21,752 bases of DNA from positions 1 through 21,752 of the forward strand of contig DAITAZ010000054.1 of assembly GCA_036824045.1 (NCBI GenBank). The letters are read 5' to 3'. The position numbers and the translations under genes are program-made. Each line of letters begins with the position of its first letter. The first letter of the stretch is position 1. Origin of the DNA: DAITAZ01 sp036824045. Its GTDB lineage: Bacteria > Pseudomonadota > Gammaproteobacteria > Burkholderiales > Rhodocyclaceae. Under the pieces are notes generated by a model, which saw nothing but the letters and a program-made list of their open reading frames with translations, did no database searches and had not been told where the DNA came from. Shown piece by piece: positions 7,270 to 13,902 of the stretch.

Positions 7270-7330
7270 GCAACCCAGGCGCCCTGCCCGGGCGCGTGGG
7301 TTGCAACGGGCGGGCCCCGGCCCGCCCGTT
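7270..7330 (+). terminator. Two tandem strong hairpins behind the curlin-like gene
   Basis: Hairpin 1 pairs 7270-7284 with 7290-7304 (15 bp, one mismatch, loop TGCCC). Hairpin 2 follows at once and pairs AACGGGCGGGCC at 7305-7316 with GGCCCGCCCGTT at 7319-7330, a perfect repeat with 2 nt between the arms. Only a poor T-run (GTTGTTCT, with part inside the stem) follows. They begin 16 nt after the stop codon. They probably act as partial terminator or 3' stabiliser so the subunit gene is expressed above the export genes. Confidence 0.65.
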
Positions 7331-7363
7331 GTTCTGCCTCCGCCAACACACATGGAGTGCGCA

Positions 7364-7678
7364 ATGAGTACCTTGAAACTGACGCTGCTGGTCGCGGTCC
7401 TGGGGACGGCGGCGACCGCCTGGGCCGCGCCGCAGATCATGACTGACCCGTTGGACATGCCCGACGAGATGATGGCCAAGATGGCCCGCTACCGTGCCAA
7501 GTTCGATGCCCAGAAACATCGCCGGGACCCGCAGGCCGGTGGCCCGCTCAGCGACCCGGCCGGTTGCGGCGGAGTCGATATCGGTAACGTGAATTCCGGC
7601 GGGGGCATGCGTGGCCCGCGGGAGAACGTGGTGATCATCACCGGCGACGTGATCAACGCCTACAACGACTGCAAGTGA
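7364..7678 (+). CDS. Small exported two-cysteine protein of the curli-like cluster
   Basis: This 104-residue protein has a signal peptide ending near AWAA (residues 19-22) and a short mature part. The first half is charged and Met-rich. The second half holds C68-GGVDIGNVNSGG and NVVIITGDVINAYNDC103, so C68 and C103 could form a disulfide. I chose the ATG at 7364 because GGAG lies 6 nt upstream; an in-frame ATG at 7352 would put extra residues before the signal peptide. I do not recognise a named family with certainty. Position before the CsgG/HfaB-like gene suggests an accessory or minor subunit, comparable in place to HfaA of Caulobacter (inference). Confidence 0.75.
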   Translation: MSTLKLTLLVAVLGTAATAWAAPQIMTDPLDMPDEMMAKMARYRAKFDAQKHRRDPQAGGPLSDPAGCGGVDIGNVNSGGGMRGPRENVVIITGDVINAYNDCK

Positions 7679-7688
7679 GGGGAATACC

Positions 7689-9254
7689 ATGAATGCCTCA
7701 GCCCAGGTGCGTCTGCGCGCCCTGTTGCCCCTGGCGGCCGCCGTGATGAGCGCCTGCACCGCCATCAACCCCAAGCCGGACGTGGCCGAAGCCACCCAGG
7801 CGCTGCGCCGTGGCCCGGAGAGCGGCCCCCAGCGTTCCATCACCAATTTCTCCGATGCCCTGCGCTGCATGGACACCACGCTGATCAACTACGGCGTGCG
7901 CGATCTTTCCGTGCTGGTGGAGGACATCACCGATCAGACCCGCAAGGTGAATGCGGGTACCAAGGACATGCTGATCTCGGCCGTTTCCGACATGACCCGC
8001 CGCAGCCGGGCGATCCGGCTGGTGGCCTTCGGCAACGATTCGGGCAACGTCATCCGCTTTCTGTGGCAGGCCGAGCGCAAGAGCCCCTACGCCGTGGTGC
8101 CCCAGTACGACATCCGCGGCTCCATCACCCAGCTCGACGAAACCGTGGCCCGCAAGCAGAACCAGGTGGGCATCGGGATCGATCCGCATCTGAACATCGG
8201 CGCCGCCCGCTCGGCGGCCTCGTCCATCCTCGGGCTGGATCTCACCGTGCTCACCACCCACGATCTTTCGGTGGTGCCGGGGGTGACGTCCCGCAACTCC
8301 GTGGCCATCTTCAAGGAAGGCACCGGCGTCGATGGGGACGCCACCATCCGCAAGTTCAGCATCAACTACAGCATGGCCCTGGCCCGCTCGGAAGGGCAGG
8401 CCCAGGCCCTGCGCAATCTGGTGGAACTGGCCACGGTGGAGCTTTTTGGCAAGCTGACCAAGACGCCCTACTGGAGCTGCCTGGGGGTGGACAGCAAAAC
8501 GCCGGAGATCGACAACGAAATCTCCGACTGGTATTCCTCCATGTACAGCAACCCGGCGGAATTCGTCGCCTGGTTCCAGAAACAACTGCGCCAGCGCGGC
8601 TACTACACCGGTCCGGTGGATGGCGTGCCCACGCCCGAACTGCGCGACGCCGTGGCCGCCTACCGCAAGGCCCTGGGGCTGGCCCCGGAGCCCAAGCTGG
8701 ATCTGGAATTCTTCCGCGCCTATCTGAATGCGGACCACGCCCGGGTGATGGCCGCCCATCCGCCGCCGCCCCCCGCTGCCACCGTCGTGCCCCCGCGTCC
8801 CAGCGGCGAGGGGGCGCCCAAGGCCCTGCCGCCCCTGGCGCTGAGCGTGGCGCCCATCGGCAGCACCGGCCGCTACGCCCGGGGCGAGCAGGTCCGCCTG
8901 GCCGTGCGCCCCAGCCGCGACGCCCATGTGTACTGCTACCTGCAGGATGAAAACCGCCAGGTGCAGCGGCTCTTCCCCAACCGCTTCAGTCCCGATTCGC
9001 TGGTGCGGGCCAACGCGCCGCTGCAACTGCCGGGCGCCATGCGCTTCCAGTTGCTGGCCAGCGCCAAGGGCAAGCGGGAATCGGTGGCTTGCTACGCCAC
9101 CGACCGGGACGTGTTGCCGGAACTGTCGCCCACCATTGCCGGGGTGGATTTCGAGAGCGTGGCCGTCGGCTCGCTGGACCAGGTGCGGGACGCTTTCGCC
9201 AAGGTCTCCGCCGACAAGATGGGAGAGGGGGTGTTCCATGTGGACGTACGCTAA
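7689..9254 (+). CDS. CsgG/HfaB-like outer-membrane lipoprotein with peptidoglycan-binding and DUF4384-like domains
   Basis: The 521-residue protein has a lipoprotein signal with C23 as the likely lipidated residue (VMSAC; Thr at +2 suggests the outer membrane). Residues about 50-270 resemble the CsgG/HfaB secretion-channel domain (LVEDIT near 76, RLVAFGN near 110, YDIRGSITQLDE near 140, and SINYSMALARSEGQA near 224). Residues about 287-332 form a PG_binding_1-like domain (QLRQRGYYTGPVDG). A Pro-rich linker (357-382) leads to a DUF4384-like beta domain (about 383-472: RGEQVRLAV, VYCYLQDENRQVQRLFPN). Canonical CsgG is about 277 residues, so the C-terminal half is an addition that may anchor the channel to peptidoglycan. 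It starts 10 nt after the previous gene with GAGGGGA. Confidence 0.82.
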   Translation: MNASAQVRLRALLPLAAAVMSACTAINPKPDVAEATQALRRGPESGPQRSITNFSDALRCMDTTLINYGVRDLSVLVEDITDQTRKVNAGTKDMLISAVSDMTRRSRAIRLVAFGNDSGNVIRFLWQAERKSPYAVVPQYDIRGSITQLDETVARKQNQVGIGIDPHLNIGAARSAASSILGLDLTVLTTHDLSVVPGVTSRNSVAIFKEGTGVDGDATIRKFSINYSMALARSEGQAQALRNLVELATVELFGKLTKTPYWSCLGVDSKTPEIDNEISDWYSSMYSNPAEFVAWFQKQLRQRGYYTGPVDGVPTPELRDAVAAYRKALGLAPEPKLDLEFFRAYLNADHARVMAAHPPPPPAATVVPPRPSGEGAPKALPPLALSVAPIGSTGRYARGEQVRLAVRPSRDAHVYCYLQDENRQVQRLFPNRFSPDSLVRANAPLQLPGAMRFQLLASAKGKRESVACYATDRDVLPELSPTIAGVDFESVAVGSLDQVRDAFAKVSADKMGEGVFHVDVR

Positions 9255-9645
9255 ACCCGCGCCCGGCCCCCTTGGCGGGGCCCTGCGCATGGCCCTGGCG
9301 GTGGCCGGGCTGGTGGGCCTGATGGCCGTGTTCGGCAGCGAAGTCAAAAGCCACACCATCCAGGTGGCCGGGGCCGACCTGGTGCTCAAGGAGCCCGCCC
9401 GGCTGCTGCCCCCGGCGGGGCGGACGGGCAGCCCGCACTACCAGTTGCGCTGCTGGCAGTACGGCCGCCTGATCCTGGAGGAAAACGGCCTCAGCGCCCC
9501 CGCCGAGTCCGGCGGCTACGCCCTGCGTCTGGGCCGGGTGGAGCGCAAGGGCACGCTCTACCTGGTGCAGACCAGCAACGCCACCTGCGCCCTGCGCCCC
9601 GGCGATGGGGAGCCGGCCCTGCCCGGGGCGGGACCAGGCGGCTGA
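9238..9645 (+). CDS. Small membrane-anchored or exported protein, last gene of the curli-like cluster
   Basis: The 135-residue product overlaps the end of the CsgG-like gene by 17 nt, which implies translational coupling. One hydrophobic segment (about residues 18-33) follows a short Pro/Lys-containing head and can be a signal anchor or an uncleaved signal. The rest is soluble and beta-prone, with two cysteines (in LRCWQY and ATCALRP). I recognise no family. A shorter start at the Met before ALAVAG (residue 18) would give a more ordinary signal peptide. Function is unknown; coupling suggests assembly of the same surface structure. Confidence 0.7.
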   Translation: MWTYAKPAPGPLGGALRMALAVAGLVGLMAVFGSEVKSHTIQVAGADLVLKEPARLLPPAGRTGSPHYQLRCWQYGRLILEENGLSAPAESGGYALRLGRVERKGTLYLVQTSNATCALRPGDGEPALPGAGPGG

Positions 9646-9742
9646 CCGGGCGTCCCGGCCCCGGGCAGGGGCCAAACTTGATCCGTGCAATGTTTCCGCC
9701 CCGCAGCGGGTGCTAGCCTCCCTTGCGCCTCCGGTGTCAGTC

Positions 9743-9786
9743 CGGGGCAGCCCGCGAGAGGCTGCACACTCCCGCGGGCTGCCCCG
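9743..9786 (+). terminator. Perfect 14-bp inverted repeat between the curli-like cluster and norE
   Basis: CGGGGCAGCCCGCG at 9743-9756 and CGCGGGCTGCCCCG at 9773-9786 are exact reverse complements with a 16-nt loop. The stem begins 98 nt after the preceding stop codon and ends 31 nt before the proposed norE start. No U-tract follows. It may end or attenuate transcription from the curli-like cluster, or act in the norE leader. Confidence 0.55.
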
Positions 9787-9817
9787 ACCGGCGGCTTCCA
9801 CCCACCGGGAGATCCCT

Positions 9818-10435
9818 CTGGAAACCGCGCTTCCCGTTCCCCAGGCCCTGGGCCCGGCGCCCCCTCCGGTGCCGGCCCGCCAAGGCCGCATCCCCGGCAA
9901 CCGGGGCATGTGGGTGGGCATCTTGTGCGAGCTCACCGAGTTCGGGCTGATGTTCGTGGTCTACTTCATCGCCCGCGCCCACCACCCGGCGGACTTCCAC
10001 GCCGGGCCCGGCCGGCTCTCCATCCTCGCCGGCACCGTCAATACCCTGCTCATGCTCACCAGCAGCTACCTGGTGGCGCGGGCGCTGGGCGCCATCCGCC
10101 AGGACCGCCCCCGCGCCTGCCTGGGCTGGCTGGGCGCTGCGCTGGTGGCCGGCGCCGGCTACCCCCTGGTGAAGTTTTTCGAGGTGCAGTGGAACCTGGC
10201 CCACGGCCTCAATGGCGACGCCGGCATCTTCTTCACCGTCTATTACTACCTCACCTTCAACCACCTGGTGCACGTCTGCTGGGGGCTGCTCGGCCTGCTG
10301 TGGGTCATGGCCCGCACTGCCTTCGGCGCCTACGACAGCACCCGCCACGAGGGGCTCGAAGCCTTCGGCTGTTACTGGCACACCACCGACATGGCCTGGC
10401 TGGTCATCTTTCCGCTGTTCTACGTCTGGCGCTGA
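9818..10435 (+). CDS. norE: NorE-like cytochrome c oxidase subunit III family membrane protein
   Basis: The product is a heme-copper oxidase subunit III-like integral membrane protein of the NorE type, an accessory of nitric oxide reductase. Evidence is the N-terminal RIPGNRGMWVGIL signature, about five hydrophobic helices, and the C-terminal GCYWHTTDMAWLVIFPLFY with the family His and aromatic residues. The start is unclear. The frame is open from 9605, but the 14-bp hairpin at 9743-9786 argues against that. The CTG at 9818 has GGGAG 7 nt ahead and gives 205 residues, near the family norm. GTG at 9869 and ATG at 9908 are alternatives, the last cutting into the conserved signature. No norCB is in the window, so another oxidase role remains possible. 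Confidence 0.8.
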   Translation: METALPVPQALGPAPPPVPARQGRIPGNRGMWVGILCELTEFGLMFVVYFIARAHHPADFHAGPGRLSILAGTVNTLLMLTSSYLVARALGAIRQDRPRACLGWLGAALVAGAGYPLVKFFEVQWNLAHGLNGDAGIFFTVYYYLTFNHLVHVCWGLLGLLWVMARTAFGAYDSTRHEGLEAFGCYWHTTDMAWLVIFPLFYVWR

Positions 10436-10446
10436 CGAGGGGCACC

Positions 10447-10734
10447 ATGAACTTCGCCACCCGCACCACCCTGGCCTGGCTGGCCCTGGTTGCGCTCACC
10501 CTGGGCGGGGCCTGGCTGGCCGAAGCCGGCGAACCCGGGTTCGCCCTCACCCTTTTCCTCGCCGCCGCCATCGCCTTCAAGGCCCGGCTGGTCATGGACC
10601 ACTTCATGGAACTCCCCGACGCCAGCCCCCGCCTGCGCCGGCCCATGTACCTCTTCTTCCTCCTCATCCCCGCACTGCTCCTCGCCACCTGGGCCTTCGG
10701 CCCGCACATCGCACGGCTGACGGCCCTGGTGTGA
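10447..10734 (+). CDS. norF: NorF-like small membrane protein (cytochrome c oxidase subunit IV family)
   Basis: This 95-residue protein has three hydrophobic segments (about 7-25, 30-50 and 66-85) and the KARLVMDHFMEL stretch typical of NorF and prokaryotic COX IV-like proteins. It starts 11 nt after the norE stop, so the two are co-transcribed, as norE and norF are in denitrifiers. Its role in NO reductase activation or assembly is inferred from family and pairing. Confidence 0.82.
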   Translation: MNFATRTTLAWLALVALTLGGAWLAEAGEPGFALTLFLAAAIAFKARLVMDHFMELPDASPRLRRPMYLFFLLIPALLLATWAFGPHIARLTALV

Positions 10735-10741
10735 GCCACAG

Positions 10742-10761
10742 GGCCGGGCGCGTCCGGCCTT
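10742..10761 (+). terminator. Weak hairpin after norF
   Basis: GGCCGG at 10742-10747 pairs with CCGGCC at 10754-10759 around a 6-nt loop, followed only by TT. It starts 7 nt after the norF stop. Position fits a terminator, but the stem is short and the U-tract minimal. Confidence 0.35.
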
Positions 10762-10909
10762 AACCGAACGTTCCTGGCTTGCTAAGCGGCGCCTAATTGG
10801 CGAGTAAGCGCCGGCCCCTATTGTGGTGGCGACACACGGAAACGCTCGATCCAGACAGGCGGGCGAAGACCGTGGTGCCGGATGACACAATCACATTGAG
10901 GAGGATTCC

Positions 10910-11377
10910 ATGGCTACCATCTCCAATCCGACGCTGGTGCTGGGTCAGGTCACCAATAACCTGCGCGAAGTGACCGTGAGCGCTGACGTGATGTTCGACC
11001 GGGCTGACGAAGGCAAGACCTACAAGCTCGAAATCGCCCTCTTCGGGGAAGACAAGAGTGGCGATGCCCTGCCGCCCGTGGACCCGGTGGGCGACGATCT
11101 GTTGTACACCTTCAGTTGGGCGGCCGGTCCGGTATTCCTGCCCAAGGCTTACAAGCTCTATACCGTGACCAGACCGGGGCCGGTCAAGCTGCAGGAAAAG
11201 CGCATGGTTTCGGTGGCTGCGCTGGATGAGGACGCGGGTGTCGTGCTCGTGCCCGGGCCGATCAATGGGCATCTCATCCCGCTTCCGCGCAAGGACGAGG
11301 TGTATGCGCAGATCAAGCTGAGCGTGCCCGCCCTCGTCGCCCGGACGCCGACGATTGTGGACGGTGGCATGGTTTGA
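10910..11377 (+). CDS. Hypothetical protein, 155 residues
   Basis: I do not recognise this protein. It has no signal peptide, no cysteine and no membrane segment. Alternating hydrophobic patterns (VTVSADVMF, YKLEIALFG, RMVSVAALDEDAGVVLV, VYAQIKLSV) suggest an all-beta sandwich fold. The ATG is preceded by GAGGAG. Codon use is less GC-biased in places than the neighbours. It stands alone: 175 nt after norF with a weak hairpin between, and followed by a strong intrinsic terminator, so it is probably a single-gene transcript. Confidence 0.8.
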   Translation: MATISNPTLVLGQVTNNLREVTVSADVMFDRADEGKTYKLEIALFGEDKSGDALPPVDPVGDDLLYTFSWAAGPVFLPKAYKLYTVTRPGPVKLQEKRMVSVAALDEDAGVVLVPGPINGHLIPLPRKDEVYAQIKLSVPALVARTPTIVDGGMV

Positions 11378-11430
11378 TGCGCGCGGAGGCCTGAGGGCTT
11401 CGCAAGGGGTGCATGCTTGATTGAACTCAT

Positions 11431-11462
11431 GGCGCCCTCCCGGTCCGGGAGGGCGCCTTTTT
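11431..11462 (+). terminator. Intrinsic terminator of the 155-residue protein gene
   Basis: GGCGCCCTCCC at 11431-11441 pairs perfectly with GGGAGGGCGCC at 11447-11457 (the inner bases GG and CC can pair too), followed by TTTTT at 11458-11462. It begins 54 nt after the stop. On the minus strand there is no matching T-run, so it serves the plus-strand gene and lies just past the 3' end of the convergent alcohol dehydrogenase gene. Confidence 0.92.
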
Positions 11463-11467
11463 CATAT

Positions 11468-12631
11468 TCAGCCCCGCGCGCCGCAGGCGGCCCGGATGAT
11501 CCGTTCGGTCTTGGCTTCGTCCAGTTCCGCATGGGTGCCGAGGGCGGCGTTGCCGTGGGCGCGCAGGGCGGCCATGACGCGCGCGGGGGCGTCCGGATCG
11601 GCGACGTCCGTATCCCGCAGGTGGACCGGCATGCCCAGGCCCCGGTACATGGCTTCGATGGCGGCGATGGTGGCGTCGGCGCCGGCATCGGGGATGCGGA
11701 ATACCTCGCGGCCCATTTGTTCCAGCTTGGCGCGTTTGGCTTCGATGGTTTCCCGCAGCAGCCAGGGCTGGATGATGGACAGGGTGCGGCCATGGTCCAG
11801 TCCATACAGCGCAGTGAGTTCCACGGCGAAACGGTGGGTGGCCCAGTCGTGGGGCACGCCGATGCCCACCACGCCGCTCAGGGCCTGGTTGGCGGCCCAC
11901 ATGAGGTTCTGCGCCCAGCCGATGCTGCGGCGCTGGCCGAAGGTGTCGGCCAGGGTCTTGAGGGCGCGCAGCACCGCCTCGGCGTAGCCGTCCTGCACCA
12001 GGGCGCCGACCGGGTAGGTGAGGTACTGCTCGCAGACGTGCACGAAGGCGTCCACCAGTCCGTTCTCCAGTTGCCGGTCGGGCAGGCTGGCCATCACCTC
12101 CGGGTTGAGGAGGGCGAACGCCGGGCGCATGGGCTCGGCGAAGAACACCTTTTTCTGGCGCGTGGCGGCGCGGGTGACGACGGCGCCGGCGTTGGATTCC
12201 GAGCCGGTGGCGGGCAGGGTGAGAACGATGCCCACGGGCAGGGCGCGGCTGACCACATGGGCTCCGCTCACGATGTCCCAGCCGTCGCCCTCATGGAGCG
12301 CCGCGCAGGCGATGAACTTGGCGCCGTCGGCCACCGAGCCGCCGCCCACGCCCAGGATGAAATCCAGCCCTTCGGCCCGCACCAGGTCCACCGCACGGGT
12401 CAGCGTCTCCAGCGTGGGATTGGGCTCCACCCCGGCAAATTCCACCACCGGCCGCCCGGCCAGGGCTGCCGTCACCTGTGCATACACGCCGTTGCGCTTG
12501 ATCGAGCCGCCGCCATAGAGCAGCAGCACCCGCGCCCGGGGCGGGACGAGCTGGCCCAGGCGGGCGTAGCTGTTGGGCCCGAAGTGGATCTGGGTGGGGT
12601 TGTGGTAGGTGAAGTCGAAGCGGTGTTCCAT
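11468..12631 (-). CDS. yqhD: YqhD-type NADPH-dependent alcohol/aldehyde dehydrogenase
   Basis: The 387-residue product has the same length as E. coli YqhD, an iron-containing-ADH-family aldehyde reductase that detoxifies short and reactive aldehydes. The nucleotide-binding motifs YGGGSIK (39-45) and GVGGGSV (about 94-100) are present, as is TLPATGSESN near 138. The metal ligands appear as D194, H198, H266 and H280, matching YqhD within one residue. The start is ATG with GGGAG ahead. It lies 89 nt behind the OYE gene in the same direction with a stem-loop in the gap, so it is probably under the same TetR regulator. Confidence 0.93.
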   Translation of the reverse strand: MEHRFDFTYHNPTQIHFGPNSYARLGQLVPPRARVLLLYGGGSIKRNGVYAQVTAALAGRPVVEFAGVEPNPTLETLTRAVDLVRAEGLDFILGVGGGSVADGAKFIACAALHEGDGWDIVSGAHVVSRALPVGIVLTLPATGSESNAGAVVTRAATRQKKVFFAEPMRPAFALLNPEVMASLPDRQLENGLVDAFVHVCEQYLTYPVGALVQDGYAEAVLRALKTLADTFGQRRSIGWAQNLMWAANQALSGVVGIGVPHDWATHRFAVELTALYGLDHGRTLSIIQPWLLRETIEAKRAKLEQMGREVFRIPDAGADATIAAIEAMYRGLGMPVHLRDTDVADPDAPARVMAALRAHGNAALGTHAELDEAKTERIIRAACGARG

Positions 12632-12662
12632 GGAAGGCTCCCGGGGCGGACAGAGCAACGAA

Positions 12663-12704
12663 GGGCGGCCTGCTGGGCAACGGGGCTGCCCGCCCAGGCC
12701 GCCC
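12663..12704 (-). other. Stem-loop between OYE and alcohol dehydrogenase genes
   Basis: GGGCGGCCTG at 12663-12672 and CAGGCCGCCC at 12695-12704 are exact reverse complements. An inner pairing of GGGCA (12675-12679) with TGCCC (12687-12691) extends the stem past a small internal loop. No U-tract follows on the minus strand. It may stabilise the upstream message or reduce read-through into the dehydrogenase gene. Confidence 0.5.
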
Positions 12705-12720
12705 CGCTCCACAGCTTGCC

Positions 12721-13809
12721 TCAAGCCGGCAGGGTCGGGTAGTCGGTGTAGCCCTCGGCATCGCCGCCGTACAGTTTGTCGGCGCGCAGGGCGTTGAGGG
12801 GGGCGTCTTCCCGCAAGCGGCGCACCAGATCCGGGTTGCTGATGAAGGGCCGGCCGAAGGCCACCACGTCCGCCTGCCCGCTTTCCACCGCGGTCAGCGC
12901 TTCGGCCCGGCTGTAGCCGTTGTTCAGCATCCACGCCCCGGGGAAGCGCTGTCGCAAGGCGGCGTAGTCGAAATCCGGCGCGCCCTCCGGGGTGCGGGCG
13001 CCGCCGGTTTCGCCCTGGATCACATGCAGGTAGGCCAGGCCCAGGGGCGCGATCTGTTCCACCACATGATTGAACAGGGCTTGCGGATTGCTGTCCCGCG
13101 GCGTGTCGCTAAAGGTGGTCATGGGGCTCAGGCGCACGCCGGTGCGGCCGCCGCCGATGGTCCCCGCCACCGCCTGGAGCACTTCCAGCAACAGCCGGGC
13201 CCGGTTGGCGATGCTGCCGCCGTAGGGGCCCGCGCGGTCATTCACGCTGTCGCGCAGGAACTGGTCCAGCAGGTAGGAATTGGCGGCATGCACTTCGACC
13301 CCGTCGAAGCCTGCCTCGATGGCGTTGCGGGCGGCGTGGCGATAGTCCTCCACCAGACCGGGCAACTCGTCGTCCCGCAGGGCGCGGGGCTCCGATACGG
13401 GGACGAAGCCCTCGGCGGTGAAGGTCATGGCCTTGGGCCGGCGGCTGGTGGCCGAGACAGGCGCGGCGCCCCCCGGCAGCAGCGAGCTGTGGGAGATGCG
13501 CCCCACGTGCCACAACTGCAGCACGATGCGCCCGCCGGCGGCGTGTACCGCGTCGGTCACCTGCCGCCAGGCGGCCACCTGCTCGCTGTTCCAGATGCCC
13601 GGCGTGTCCAGATAGCCTTGCGCCATGGGACTGATGGGGCTGGCTTCGGCAATGATCAGGCCGGCACTGGCCCGCTGGCGGTAGTACTCGACGGTGAGCG
13701 GGCCGGGCCGGTTGCCGGAGACGGCGCGGTTGCGGGTGAGCGGCGCCATGGCGATGCGGTTGGCCAGGGGGATGTCGCCAAGCTGGATGGGATCGAACAG
13801 GCTGGGCAT
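12721..13809 (-). CDS. nemA: Old Yellow Enzyme family FMN oxidoreductase (NemA-like)
   Basis: This 362-residue TIM-barrel flavoenzyme reduces activated C=C bonds, N-ethylmaleimide and nitro compounds with NAD(P)H. It shows the OYE hallmarks: PLTRNR near residue 23, LQLWHVGRISH (97-107), the substrate-binding pair H174/N177 in HAANSYLLDQFL, and NDRAGPYGGS near 190. Length is close to E. coli NemA (365). AAGGAG precedes the ATG. A TetR-type operator copy lies 36 nt upstream and the NemR-like gene ends 93 nt upstream, the same order as nemRA in enterobacteria. Confidence 0.94.
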   Translation of the reverse strand: MPSLFDPIQLGDIPLANRIAMAPLTRNRAVSGNRPGPLTVEYYRQRASAGLIIAEASPISPMAQGYLDTPGIWNSEQVAAWRQVTDAVHAAGGRIVLQLWHVGRISHSSLLPGGAAPVSATSRRPKAMTFTAEGFVPVSEPRALRDDELPGLVEDYRHAARNAIEAGFDGVEVHAANSYLLDQFLRDSVNDRAGPYGGSIANRARLLLEVLQAVAGTIGGGRTGVRLSPMTTFSDTPRDSNPQALFNHVVEQIAPLGLAYLHVIQGETGGARTPEGAPDFDYAALRQRFPGAWMLNNGYSRAEALTAVESGQADVVAFGRPFISNPDLVRRLREDAPLNALRADKLYGGDAEGYTDYPTLPA

Positions 13810-13844
13810 GGGTGAGCTCCTTGTGGGTGAGAGGGGGGGGCTAT

Positions 13845-13859
13845 TAGACCGGTCGGCTA
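13845..13859. promoter_or_regulatory. NemR-type operator copy in front of the OYE gene
   Basis: TAGACCGGTCGGCTA, an imperfect inverted repeat (TAGAC-N5-GGCTA) containing the palindrome GACCGGTC. It differs by one base from the site in front of the regulator gene, and both are preceded by AT. On the minus strand the site overlaps TCTAAT, a possible -10 element, so binding would block transcription. It lies 36 nt upstream of the OYE start. Confidence 0.82.
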
Positions 13860-13902
13860 GAAAATGGGTGAAGCAGGTGTCGGCATGGTCAGGGCACCGG
13901 CT

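Noticed and set aside
9678..9690. TTGATCCGTGCAA as a possible FNR/Dnr box before norE
   Set aside because: The spacing is one base short of TTGAT-N4-ATCAA and the right half-site is poor. It is also more than 120 nt from the proposed start with a hairpin between.
9605..9817. Starting norE at the ATG at 9605
   Set aside because: This would overlap the previous gene, read through a perfect 14-bp hairpin and add about 70 residues with no hydrophobic or conserved segment.
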